Assembly: GCA_902168105.1 (NCBI GenBank)
Contig: CABHOY010000041.1
Coordinates: 124,001-188,000, forward strand
Length of the DNA: 64,000 nucleotides
Source: an uncultured Flavihumibacter sp.
Lineage (GTDB): Bacteria > Bacteroidota > Bacteroidia > Chitinophagales > Chitinophagaceae
Direction of reading: 5' to 3'
The notes beneath the pieces were generated by a model. It was given only the letters and a program-made list of their open reading frames with translations, made no database searches and was not told where the DNA came from. Both the position numbers and the translations under genes were made by a program. Of this stretch, positions 45,722 through 53,916 are shown in pieces (position 1 is the stretch's first letter; each line of letters starts with the position of its first letter).

Positions 45722-46800
45722 GCCTCCGGCAAATACCGGAGGGGCCTTTAAGACAAGGGTATACCACAGGGGCCTGTGCTACAGCCTGCACTAAAGCAGC
45801 ACTACTGGCATTGATCTCACAGGCGCCAGTGGATGAAGTGGAAATAACGTTACCGCTGGGAGAAAAAGTTTCCTTCCGGATCAGTTCCTGCTCTTTCAAC
45901 ACAGAGCAGGCGACATGTACAACGATAAAAGACGCGGGGGATGATCCTGATGCGACGCATGGAGCGACCATCGGTTGTACCGTATCTTTCAATGACACAC
46001 CCGAAGTACGGTTTTTCCGGGGGGAAGGTGTTGGTATCGTCACCTTGCCTGGTCTGGCGATCGGCGTAGGAGAACCGGCTATTAATCCTGTACCCCGGAA
46101 AATGATGACAGATGTAGCCCAGTTCCTGACACACCGTTATTCCGTCAATAGAGGCGTAAATATCAAGGTTTTCGTAGTGGATGGAGTAGAGATAGCCAAA
46201 AAGACTTTAAACAGCCGTATAGGCATCTTAGATGGCATTTCTATACTGGGCACCACCGGCATCGTCCGGCCCTTCAGTGCAGCTGCCTACATCGCCAGTA
46301 TCACACAGGGTATTGACGTGGCGCTGGCCAATCACTGCATGGAGATCGTGATCAACTCCGGCGGCCGTTCAGAGAACATCCTGCGGAAGCGCTTTCACCA
46401 TCTCCCGGAATTCGCCTTCATCCAGTATGGTAACTGGATAGGTGAAACGCTGGAAAAGGTCCGTTCCGTTCCCCTGCAAAAGGTAACGATGGGCATCATG
46501 CTGGGCAAAGCCGCTAAACTGGCACAGGGCGAACTGGATACGCACAGCGGTAAGTCTACCTGGGATAAACAGTTCATCTACTCGCTGGCGAAGGAATGCG
46601 GTTACAGCGACGAGCAGTGCCAGCCTATCCTGGAGTTGAACATGGCCCGGCGGCTGACAGAGCTGTTCTCCTTCAATGAACAGGAACCTTTCTTCCGGCA
46701 GCTGGCGGCACGTTGTTACGCAGTTTGCGCACCACTGGTGCCTGACGTACAACTGCAACTACTGCTGATCGATGCAAACGATACTATTTTAACTTTTTAA
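45718..46800 (+). CDS. cbiD: Cobalt-precorrin-5B C1-methyltransferase
   Basis: 360 residues. LRQGYTTGACATACTKAALLAL is the CbiD N-terminal signature, read in two parts. KDAGDDPDATHGA, GVGIVTLPGLAIGVGEPAINPVPRKMM and GGRSENILRKRF follow. It methylates C1 in the anaerobic pathway, where it replaces aerobic CobF, so with CbiG it marks early cobalt insertion. ATGA overlap with cobK; one base separates it from the NicO-type transporter gene. Confidence 0.95.
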   Translation: MSLRQIPEGPLRQGYTTGACATACTKAALLALISQAPVDEVEITLPLGEKVSFRISSCSFNTEQATCTTIKDAGDDPDATHGATIGCTVSFNDTPEVRFFRGEGVGIVTLPGLAIGVGEPAINPVPRKMMTDVAQFLTHRYSVNRGVNIKVFVVDGVEIAKKTLNSRIGILDGISILGTTGIVRPFSAAAYIASITQGIDVALANHCMEIVINSGGRSENILRKRFHHLPEFAFIQYGNWIGETLEKVRSVPLQKVTMGIMLGKAAKLAQGELDTHSGKSTWDKQFIYSLAKECGYSDEQCQPILELNMARRLTELFSFNEQEPFFRQLAARCYAVCAPLVPDVQLQLLLIDANDTILTF

Positions 46801-46801
46801 T

Positions 46802-47497
46802 ATGATCGGATACTTATTTACAGATTCTATACTCCTGGGCATCCAGCACTCCTTCGAACCGGACCACATGGCCGCCGTTTCAGTACTGGCGTCTGAGAAG
46901 GCCAATAACAGGATCGGGCTTTCAAAACTGATCTGGCGTTCTTCTCAATGGGCGTTAGGGCATTCTGTATCTCTCATCCTGTTCAGCTGTTTCGCGTTAC
47001 TCTTAAAGTCGGCGCTACCTCTGGACATTTCATCCTATGCAGAGATCGTGGTGGGCCCGGTGATGATCTGGCTGGGAGTTTCCGCCATCCGACGCAATCA
47101 CAAGCTGAAACAGATGATGGCCAGCCACAAGGTATTTGCGGAACATGAGCATATTAACAACGCCTTACACATCCACGGCAAACAGGGTGAGGAAATTGCC
47201 ATGAACCCCTTAAGCCGTTCCTTTTGGGTGGGTATGCTGCACGGACTGGCCGGTACCGGCGGCGCCTGCGCCATTGCCCTCATCATGGCGTCCAGCAGTA
47301 CCAGCATCGCACTCGGCATCATCGTACTGCAGAGTGTAGGCATTGTGGTAGCCATGACCACTTACAGCTGTGTGCTCGCTTTTTCCGTATCCAGGTTTAT
47401 CGAACGCAATCAGCTTGCCTTCAAATCACTCAACGCTATTGTCGGTATCTTCTCCATCGGTGTAGGCTGCCTTTGGATCTATAACAGTTTTGCATAA
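46802..47497 (+). CDS. NicO/UreH-type nickel-cobalt transporter
   Basis: 231 residues with about six hydrophobic segments. QHSFEPDHMAAVSVL contains HX4DH (H16 to H22) in the first helix, and SQWALGHSVSLI contains the second His motif. HGLAGTGGACAIALIM follows after a loop with EHEHINNALHIHGK, a histidine-rich metal-binding stretch. This fits the RcnA/UreH branch rather than NiCoT. Direction of transport (uptake or efflux) cannot be told. One base after cbiD in the B12 operon, so Co2+ is the likely ion. Confidence 0.8.
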   Translation: MIGYLFTDSILLGIQHSFEPDHMAAVSVLASEKANNRIGLSKLIWRSSQWALGHSVSLILFSCFALLLKSALPLDISSYAEIVVGPVMIWLGVSAIRRNHKLKQMMASHKVFAEHEHINNALHIHGKQGEEIAMNPLSRSFWVGMLHGLAGTGGACAIALIMASSSTSIALGIIVLQSVGIVVAMTTYSCVLAFSVSRFIERNQLAFKSLNAIVGIFSIGVGCLWIYNSFA

Positions 47498-47516
47498 CCA
47501 TTAAACGGACCTTCTG

Positions 47517-48461
47517 ATGAGATCATTCCCTTTTACAGCGATATATGCACAGGAAGATTTTAAACTGGCGCTCATACTCTGCATGATAGATCCCGGACTG
47601 GGAGGCGTGCTGGCGCTGGGCGATAAAGGCACAGGCAAGACCACTACCGTAAGAGGATTGAGCCACCTGATGCAGCGTACCATCTCAGACTTCCCTTTCG
47701 TCAATCTGCCTATTGGCGCTACCGAAGACAGGGTGCTGGGTACCGTAAAACTGGACATCCTCATTAACGAAAAAAGAACAGAGGTACAACAGGGCCTGTT
47801 GGCAGCCGCCCACCATGGCATTCTGTACATCGACGAGGTCAACCTGCTGAACGATTACCTGATGGACGTCCTGCTGGATGCCGCCGCCAGCGGAGGTTAT
47901 CACCTTGAACGCGATACCGTCTCAAAATGGTTCGACAGCAAGTTCTGTCTTGTAGGCACCATGAATCCGGAAGAAGGCGAATTACGCCCCCAACTGCTGG
48001 ACAGGTTCGGTCTGAGTGTGACCGTAAAAACGCCTATGGATAGAATAGATCGCATGGAGATCGTCAGCCGCAGGTTACAGTTTGACAACGACAGCGCTAC
48101 TTTCCTCAACAAATACGAAATACAGGAGCAACAACTGGCGCAGCAGATCATGTACGCCAGGGAACATCTAAAACAGGTTTCCTACTCCGATATCATACTC
48201 GCCGCTATCGCCGATACCTGCATTCAATACCAGGTTGAAGGACTTCGCGCAGATATCCTGCTGCTGAAAGCTGCCAGGGCACATGCCGCCTTTTACAGCA
48301 AGAAAGAAGTAAGCAGGAAAGACATTCACCGGGTGATGCCCTTTGTATTGTCCCACCGCTCCAAACAATATTCGTCTCCTCAAAATTCTCAGCAGCAAAG
48401 GGAAAACCAATCCCCGCGGGAAGAAAAGGAGGGCGACTCGATAAGGATCAGAATGAGCTGA
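47517..48461 (+). CDS. Mg-chelatase I-like AAA+ ATPase, probable cobaltochelatase subunit
   Basis: 314 residues of the ChlI/BchI family. Walker A GDKGTGKTTTVRGL (35-48), NLPIGATEDRVLGTV, Walker B GILYIDEVNLLNDYLMDVLLDAAASG read in pieces, then GTMNPEEGELRPQLLDRFGL with the sensor Asn and arginine finger. The protein ends in a Gln/Arg-rich tail. With the VWA protein encoded next and CobN downstream it should form the ATP-driven motor of the class I cobaltochelatase, in place of CobS/CobT. Its last codons overlap the frame of the next gene. Confidence 0.9.
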   Translation: MRSFPFTAIYAQEDFKLALILCMIDPGLGGVLALGDKGTGKTTTVRGLSHLMQRTISDFPFVNLPIGATEDRVLGTVKLDILINEKRTEVQQGLLAAAHHGILYIDEVNLLNDYLMDVLLDAAASGGYHLERDTVSKWFDSKFCLVGTMNPEEGELRPQLLDRFGLSVTVKTPMDRIDRMEIVSRRLQFDNDSATFLNKYEIQEQQLAQQIMYAREHLKQVSYSDIILAAIADTCIQYQVEGLRADILLLKAARAHAAFYSKKEVSRKDIHRVMPFVLSHRSKQYSSPQNSQQQRENQSPREEKEGDSIRIRMS

Positions 48462-49219
48462 GTAACAGCAAAAAATATTTACTGCAGGCCGCCAATACAG
48501 CACAATACGTACAGTTAAAAACACAGGCTGCCATTGCCAGGAAAGGGATTACGCTGAAAGTCCCTCTGCCGAAGCATGGTATCAAACAAAAGGCCGCAGT
48601 TACAACAGCTCAGATAGACGTCCTGGAAACAATAAAACACTATCTGGCGCACGATAAACTGGAGGTCCGACATAAACGTTACCGTTCCAAAGCAGGCATG
48701 TATGTTTTCTTCCTGATAGATTCCAGCGGATCTATGGTAAAAGATAAACAGATCGCCTACATCAAGGGACTGGTAACACAAACCATCGCCAGGTATAAAA
48801 CCAGGCGCATAAAATATGCAGCAGTAGCGCTCACTGACGGTGATGCAATATTACTATCAGCACCTACCCTGCATGCAGACGGTTTGATCAACGCGGTCGC
48901 ACAATTGCGCAGTGGTGGAAAGACGAACATGAAAGCAGGTTTCAGCATGATCAGCCAGTTACTGAAAACGAACATACAGGAACAGGTAAGCCTGTACATT
49001 TTCACTGACGGCAGGATCAATGCAGGAACCAATGCTGACCCGTTCAGCGAAGCTGTGATATTCTACAAACAACATCTGAAGAATATTAAAACGACCGTCA
49101 TCAATAACGAATACGGTTTCGTCAAACTCGGATTAGCTGAAAAACTGGCGAATGCTATAAACGCCAGCTATCAACTAATACAACAAAACACCGTCATCTC
49201 CGCCGATCGACCCCGGTAG
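48458..49219 (+). CDS. ChlD-like VWA protein, probable cobaltochelatase subunit, non-canonical start
   Basis: The first ATG in frame is at 48698, but the same frame is open and clearly coding well upstream. It reads RYRSKAGMYVFFLIDSSGSM across that ATG, matching the conserved RRAG-x-VVFVVDxSGSM junction of ChlD/BchD. Going back, the only plausible start is a CTG at 48458, which overlaps the upstream stop as CTGA. That gives 253 residues, with the MIDAS DSSGS at 88-92, LTDGD and a TDGR strand. The alternative is a -1 frameshift from the ChlI gene, near an AAGGAGG at 48426-48432. The N-terminal AAA domain of full-length ChlD is absent. The last codons and stop lie in a palindromic repeat. Confidence 0.75.
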   Translation: MSNSKKYLLQAANTAQYVQLKTQAAIARKGITLKVPLPKHGIKQKAAVTTAQIDVLETIKHYLAHDKLEVRHKRYRSKAGMYVFFLIDSSGSMVKDKQIAYIKGLVTQTIARYKTRRIKYAAVALTDGDAILLSAPTLHADGLINAVAQLRSGGKTNMKAGFSMISQLLKTNIQEQVSLYIFTDGRINAGTNADPFSEAVIFYKQHLKNIKTTVINNEYGFVKLGLAEKLANAINASYQLIQQNTVISADRPR

Positions 49220-49269
49220 GGGTCGGCATGTTTGTAGCCCCGGGTTTTTAACCCGGGGATTCGCGAATC
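49208..49269. repeat. Cluster of three palindromes between the VWA gene and cobU
   Basis: A 7-bp stem (49208-49214 with 49219-49225), whose loop and first stem base contain the TAG stop of the VWA gene. A 9-bp GC-rich stem with TTT loop follows (49238-49246 with 49250-49258). A perfect 12-bp palindrome comes last (49258-49269). It looks like an interspersed palindromic element inside the B12 operon rather than a standard terminator. Confidence 0.75.
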
Positions 49270-49344
49270 GGGATTACGGCGGGGATTTACGACCGGCAAA
49301 TGCATAACGCACATGTTCACAACAATATAAAAATCCATCATCCA

Positions 49345-49848
49345 ATGATCCACTACATATCAGGCGGTCAGCGCTCGGGAAAAACGAATTACGCGGAACA
49401 GCAGGCATTACTCCTGTCTGACACGCCCGTGTACCTGGCTACCTCCCGCATATGGGATGATGATCATAAGGCCCGCATCCAGTTACACAAAAACAGTCGC
49501 GACACTCGTTGGGAAAACATTGAAGAGGAAAAAGAGATCAGTAAACTGAAGCTCGACAACAAAACAGTTGTAATGGACTGCATCACTTTATGGCTGACCA
49601 ACTTTTTCGTGGATAACAACTACGACACCGCTGCTGCATTGGCGGAAGCAAAAGAGGAATTTGACGCTTTTATAAAACAGGACTTCAACCTCATCATCAT
49701 TTCGAATGAAATAGGTATGGGAGTACATGCATCAACAGACGGAGGCCGGAAATTCGCCGATCTCCAGGGCTGGATGAATCAATATATCGCCGGGCAGGCA
49801 GACAAGGCCACACTGATGGTATCGGGTCTTCCGCTCACACTCAAATAA
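49345..49848 (+). CDS. cobU/cobP: Adenosylcobinamide kinase / guanylyltransferase
   Basis: 167 residues from ATG 49345. Upstream in-frame starts such as 49300 add a His-rich stretch not seen in the family. MIHYISGGQRSGKTNYAEQQA holds the P-loop (7-14), followed by VYLATSRIWDDDHKARIQLHK with the guanylylated-His region. VVMDCITLWLTN and SNEIGMGVHASTDGGRKFADLQGWMNQ complete the CobU fold. It phosphorylates adenosylcobinamide and transfers GMP. It lies 17 bases before cobT. Confidence 0.93.
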   Translation: MIHYISGGQRSGKTNYAEQQALLLSDTPVYLATSRIWDDDHKARIQLHKNSRDTRWENIEEEKEISKLKLDNKTVVMDCITLWLTNFFVDNNYDTAAALAEAKEEFDAFIKQDFNLIIISNEIGMGVHASTDGGRKFADLQGWMNQYIAGQADKATLMVSGLPLTLK

Positions 49849-49865
49849 CAAGTAACCAGACACAT

Positions 49866-50906
49866 ATGGCAACATTTAACATTAAGCCGGTCAATAAAGA
49901 CATTGTAGCAACATTACAGCATAAGATAGACAACAAGACCAAACCACTAGGCTCACTGGGACAGCTGGAAAAGATCGCCTTGCAAATAGGCGCCATACAG
50001 CAAACGTCGTCTCCTGTGCTGACGCAGCCAGCCATTGTCGTCTTTGCGGGAGATCATGGCATCGCCAGGGAAGGCGTCAGCCCTTTTCCCCAGGAAGTTA
50101 CCTATCAGATGGTATTCAATTTCCTTCAGGGTGGTGCGGGCATCAATGTATTCGCACGACAGAGCGGTATACAGATCAAGGTCGTCGATGCCGGCGTCAA
50201 CTTCGACTTCAGCCAGCATCCCGAGCTGATTCACGCCAAAGTGGGCATGGGTACAAAAAGCTACCTGCATGAACCGGCGATGACCAGGGAGGAATGTGAA
50301 GACGCCATTGAGAAAGGGGCAGCCATTGTGAAAGAGATACAACAGAGCGGTTGCAATGTGATCGGCTTCGGTGAAATGGGTATCAGTAACACCTCTTCAG
50401 CCGCTATTATTATGAGCCTGCTTTGCGACATTCCGCTGGAACAATGTATCGGCCGGGGAACGGGACTGGATGACGAAGGACTCACAAAGAAAAGAGTGAT
50501 CCTGGCGGAAGCGATGATCCGTCATAACAACATTGAAAAGACACCACTAAGTGTGTTAAGCACCTTCGGTGGTTTTGAAATTGCCATGATGTGCGGCGCA
50601 ATGTTACAGGCAGCTGCTGTCGGCATGATCATTCTCGTTGACGGGTTTATTACAACCGCGGCTTTACTGGCTGCATCAAAGATAGATCCTTCAGTATTGG
50701 ACTACTGTATTTTCACCCATCAGTCCAATGAACAAGGGCACTATCTCATGCTCGCCCACCTGAAAGCTTTACCTTTACTGAACCTGGGTATGCGTCTGGG
50801 CGAGGGTACAGGCGCAGCGGTAGCCTACCCGGTTATCCAGGCGGCAGTGAATTTCCTGAATGAAATGGCCAGCTTTGAATCTGCAGGTGTGTCGAACAAA
50901 GCATAA
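49866..50906 (+). CDS. cobT: Nicotinate-nucleotide:dimethylbenzimidazole phosphoribosyltransferase
   Basis: 346 residues, family-typical length. KPLGSLGQLEKIALQIG, VFAGDHGIAREGVSPFPQEVTYQM, GFGEMGISNTSSAAIIMSLL, GRGTGLDDEGLTKKR and GFEIAMMCGAMLQAA are the successive CobT motifs. The catalytic Glu is expected near the end in RLGEGTGAA. It makes alpha-ribazole phosphate, so the cell builds a benzimidazole-type lower ligand; bluB is not in the window. One base separates it from cobS. Confidence 0.96.
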   Translation: MATFNIKPVNKDIVATLQHKIDNKTKPLGSLGQLEKIALQIGAIQQTSSPVLTQPAIVVFAGDHGIAREGVSPFPQEVTYQMVFNFLQGGAGINVFARQSGIQIKVVDAGVNFDFSQHPELIHAKVGMGTKSYLHEPAMTREECEDAIEKGAAIVKEIQQSGCNVIGFGEMGISNTSSAAIIMSLLCDIPLEQCIGRGTGLDDEGLTKKRVILAEAMIRHNNIEKTPLSVLSTFGGFEIAMMCGAMLQAAAVGMIILVDGFITTAALLAASKIDPSVLDYCIFTHQSNEQGHYLMLAHLKALPLLNLGMRLGEGTGAAVAYPVIQAAVNFLNEMASFESAGVSNKA

Positions 50907-50907
50907 C

Positions 50908-51711
50908 ATGAAAAAGGAACTCCGCATATTTCTCACAGCACTGATGTTCTTTACCCGGATACCCGTACCCGCAGGTATTGACCATAACACAGCCGATCTG
51001 AATAAGTCGAGCCGTTACTTTCCCCTGGTCGGTATCATCGTAGGACTGGGAGGCGCTGTTTGTTTCGCCATCGCACATAGTTTGTTTAAGGACATCTTCA
51101 CCGCAGTGATCCTGTCACTGATCGCTACATTACTTATTACAGGCGCTTTCCATGAAGACGGACTGGCCGATGTGGCCGACGGTTTCGGCGGAGGATGGAC
51201 GAAACAACGCATCCTGGAGATCATGAAAGATTCCCGTGTAGGAGCTTTCGGCGTGATCGCCATTATTGTTGTCTTATTGCTGAAGGTATGTTTGCTGGCC
51301 AAACTGGCACTGTTGATGATCAATACACATCTGCTGCCTTTCTGCCTGTTATACATCGCCGCTCATGCGCTTAGTCGTACGATGCCGGTGTTCCTGTTAC
51401 GTTACATGCAATATTCACGGGAAGATGATGAAACAGCTAAAAGTAAACCGCTCGCCACACGCATCAGCGGACCAGGTCTTTTGTTAGCCGTTATAACCGG
51501 ACTGGTTCCTTTACTGCTGCTGGTGTATACGCTTCATTATTCTTACCTGCTGTTGTTGACGCTTATTCCCTGCGGATTACTCACCTTGTATCTGGCCCGC
51601 TTCTTCCGTAAGTGGATCGGTGGATATACAGGCGATTGCCTGGGTGCTACACAGCAATTAAATGAGATCATCTTTTATATGGGCATACTGGCAATATGGA
51701 ATTATATCTAG
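50908..51711 (+). CDS. cobS: Adenosylcobinamide-GDP ribazoletransferase (cobalamin synthase)
   Basis: 267 residues from ATG 50908; an upstream in-frame ATG at 50860 lies within cobT. It is a polytopic membrane protein. FLTALMFFTRIPVP opens, followed by SSRYFPLVGIIVGLGGA and the Mg-binding GAFHEDGLADVADGFGGGWTKQRILEIMKDSRVGAFG, read in pieces, the hallmark of CobS. The C-terminus has GGYTGDCLGATQQLNEI. It joins GDP-cobinamide to alpha-ribazole (phosphate) at the inner membrane. Its end overlaps the phosphatase gene by 16 bases. Confidence 0.95.
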   Translation: MKKELRIFLTALMFFTRIPVPAGIDHNTADLNKSSRYFPLVGIIVGLGGAVCFAIAHSLFKDIFTAVILSLIATLLITGAFHEDGLADVADGFGGGWTKQRILEIMKDSRVGAFGVIAIIVVLLLKVCLLAKLALLMINTHLLPFCLLYIAAHALSRTMPVFLLRYMQYSREDDETAKSKPLATRISGPGLLLAVITGLVPLLLLVYTLHYSYLLLLTLIPCGLLTLYLARFFRKWIGGYTGDCLGATQQLNEIIFYMGILAIWNYI

Positions 51712-52220
51712 TAAGGCATATCAAACCCGACTTTCCTGAAGGTACTAACTACGGTCAGACAGATGTTCAGCTGCCTGACGGTTATGATATGCAACATCAG
51801 GAAATCATAAGATTGTTGCCAACCGCATATGATGTGGTATACAGCAGCCCTCTTTCCCGGTGCAGATTATTTGCGCAGGCCATTACAGCTGATCATGTTA
51901 CGGACGACCGTCTCATGGAACTGCACTTCGGAGACTGGGAAGGCAAAAAATGGGATGATATCAACCGGGAAGAACTGGATCCCTGGATGGCTGACTATAT
52001 CAACCTCGCTCCACCCAATGGTGAGTCACTGCTTACTTTGGTTAACAGGTTCAGCACTTTCATCAGAGAGTTGCAGGCAAAGCAATATCAACGTGCGCTG
52101 ATCATTACGCATGCAGGCATCATCCTAAGCGCCATGCACCTGTTCAACGGTATTCCGCTCAACCAGGTAATGATGGAGAAAGTAGATTACGGCGGCATTT
52201 ACATATTCAACACAAAATAA
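51696..52220 (+). CDS. cobC: Histidine phosphatase, probable alpha-ribazole phosphatase
   Basis: 174 residues of the phosphoglycerate mutase-like superfamily. The phosphohistidine motif is LVRHIKPDF, with RHIKP in place of the usual RHG/RHT. YSSPLSRCRLFAQAI, LHFGDWEGKKWDDI and the late ITHAGIILSAM supply the second catalytic His. By position between cobS and the adenosyltransferase it should remove the phosphate from alpha-ribazole phosphate or adenosylcobalamin phosphate. Symbol follows Salmonella usage. Confidence 0.85.
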   Translation: MELYLVRHIKPDFPEGTNYGQTDVQLPDGYDMQHQEIIRLLPTAYDVVYSSPLSRCRLFAQAITADHVTDDRLMELHFGDWEGKKWDDINREELDPWMADYINLAPPNGESLLTLVNRFSTFIRELQAKQYQRALIITHAGIILSAMHLFNGIPLNQVMMEKVDYGGIYIFNTK

Positions 52221-52227
52221 TTAAAAC

Positions 52228-52806
52228 ATGAAAATATACACTAAGAAAGGTGATAAGGGAACGACTGCCCTCTTCGGTGGCAGCCGGGTAGATAAAGACG
52301 ATGTACGTGTTAACTGCTACGGTACACTGGACGAAGTAAATTCTACTATCGGGCTTTTACGCGCTAAACTGGGTAATGAGCATGAATGGCAACCGCGACT
52401 GCATAAGATCCAGAAAGATATGATGGATATGATGTCGCATCTGGCCCGTCCGTCTGATTGCAAAAAAGAAAATCCTAATCCTAAACCGGAAGATGGCGCT
52501 GAGTTTTGTGAGCAATGGATCGACGAACTGGAAGCCAGTATGACGAGCAAGTCTGACTACTTCCTGTTACCCGGAGGGAATGAAATATCTGCTTTATGCC
52601 ATGTGGTAAGAACACAGATGCGCAGAGGAGAAAGGCTGCTGGTATCTCTTATGAAAGTAGATACAGTGGATGATTATATCCCTGCTTACATCAACCGCCT
52701 GTCTGATCTCTTCTTTATACTAAGCCGGGCGGAGATGGACAAAGCCGGTGTAGCGGAAGAAAAATGGCAGCTGTTCCTCTATAAAAGAAAGAAAACAGCA
52801 GAGTAA
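52228..52806 (+). CDS. Cob(I)alamin/cobyrinate adenosyltransferase, PduO type
   Basis: 192 residues. KIYTKKGDKGTTALFGGSRVDKDD is the PduO-type ATP-binding N-terminus and YGTLDEVNSTIGLLRAKL follows. Later VVRTQMRRGERLLVSLM and YINRLSDLFFILSRAEM supply the conserved Arg and Asp/Asn cluster that binds ATP. It is a trimeric helical bundle that transfers the 5'-deoxyadenosyl group to Co(I). It lies 7 bases after cobC. No EutT- or BtuR-type paralogue is present in the window. Confidence 0.93.
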   Translation: MKIYTKKGDKGTTALFGGSRVDKDDVRVNCYGTLDEVNSTIGLLRAKLGNEHEWQPRLHKIQKDMMDMMSHLARPSDCKKENPNPKPEDGAEFCEQWIDELEASMTSKSDYFLLPGGNEISALCHVVRTQMRRGERLLVSLMKVDTVDDYIPAYINRLSDLFFILSRAEMDKAGVAEEKWQLFLYKRKKTAE

Positions 52807-52861
52807 CAATAGCTGCGTCACATCAATAACAAGTATCTATACACGCTTTAAAAGATATAAT

Positions 52862-53908
52862 ATGGCAAAAAAAATCCCCGTTACTATCATCACGGGTTTT
52901 CTCGGTTCAGGTAAAACAACATTGATCCGCAACCTTATTCAGAATGCTAACGGCCGCAGGCTTGCGGTTATTGTCAACGAGTTCGGCGAGATGGGCATTG
53001 ACGGCGAGATCCTGAAATCCTGCTGCTCTAATGAAGAAGACGTTCTTGAGCTGAACAATGGTTGCCTTTGTTGCACCGTTCAGGAAGAATTCCTGCCTGT
53101 AATGTTACAGCTGATGGAACGTAAAGATACCATCGATCATATCATTATCGAAACGTCAGGCCTCGCATTGCCAAAACCTTTGTTACATGCCTTCAACTGG
53201 CCGGAACTGAAACCACAGATCACAGTAGATGCTGTAGTAACAGTGGTCGATGTGGTAGGACAAGCTACCGGTGAGATCTGCGACAGGGAACGCGTACAGG
53301 CGCAAAGACTGGCCGATGATTCTCTGGATCACGAAACACCGATAGAAGAACTGTTCGAAGACCAGTTATCCTGTGCTGACCTGGTTGTGATGACCAAGAA
53401 GGACCTGGTAGACGAAAGCCAATACGAAGAAGTAAGAGCCATCATCGCCGGTAAAGTACGCCCGGATGTTAAAATGATACCTGCTGCTAATGGTGTTTTG
53501 TCAGCCGATATCCTCCTGGGCGTAAATGCTGCCGCAGAAAACGATCTGGACAACCGTCACTCACATCATGAGGAAGATCATGCCAATGGCCTGGATCACC
53601 ATCATGACGATGATATTGACTCCGTAGTAGTAGATATTCATGCGCCGCATACTCCTGAAACACTGGTAGAAGCCCTGAAGGAACTGGTTAGCGAATATGA
53701 AATATACCGTATAAAGGGATTCATTGATGTTCCGGGCAAACCTATGCGCCTGGTGTTACAGGGCGTGTCCAATCGTTTCGATCATTATTTTGATCGTAAA
53801 TGGAAGGACGGCGAAACCCGTAAAACAAGCCTCGTAATCATCGGAGACGAGTTACACGACAAAGACCTGGGTACTATTATCAATGAAAGACTGAGTGTAG
53901 TCAGCTAA
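52862..53908 (+). CDS. cobW: CobW-family GTP-dependent metallochaperone
   Basis: 348 residues. The G1 loop is GFLGSGKTT (12-20), followed by VNEFGEMGIDG and the metal-binding CLCC (68-71). ETSGLALPKPLL (switch) and TKKD come after. A His/Asp-rich linker (HSHHEEDH and HHHDDDID, about 222-241) can store metal. The C-terminal CobW_C domain has EIYRIKGFIDVPGKP. It sits directly before cobN, which fits delivery of Co2+ to the CobN chelatase. Spacing to cobN is 8 bases. Confidence 0.93.
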   Translation: MAKKIPVTIITGFLGSGKTTLIRNLIQNANGRRLAVIVNEFGEMGIDGEILKSCCSNEEDVLELNNGCLCCTVQEEFLPVMLQLMERKDTIDHIIIETSGLALPKPLLHAFNWPELKPQITVDAVVTVVDVVGQATGEICDRERVQAQRLADDSLDHETPIEELFEDQLSCADLVVMTKKDLVDESQYEEVRAIIAGKVRPDVKMIPAANGVLSADILLGVNAAAENDLDNRHSHHEEDHANGLDHHHDDDIDSVVVDIHAPHTPETLVEALKELVSEYEIYRIKGFIDVPGKPMRLVLQGVSNRFDHYFDRKWKDGETRKTSLVIIGDELHDKDLGTIINERLSVVS

Positions 53909-53916
53909 TATCATAC

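Noticed and set aside
48420..48430. Slippery heptamer for -1 frameshifting at the ChlI end
   Set aside because: The A-rich stretch does not fit the X XXY YYZ pattern in the ChlI frame, so I prefer the CTG-start explanation, though a frameshift is not excluded.
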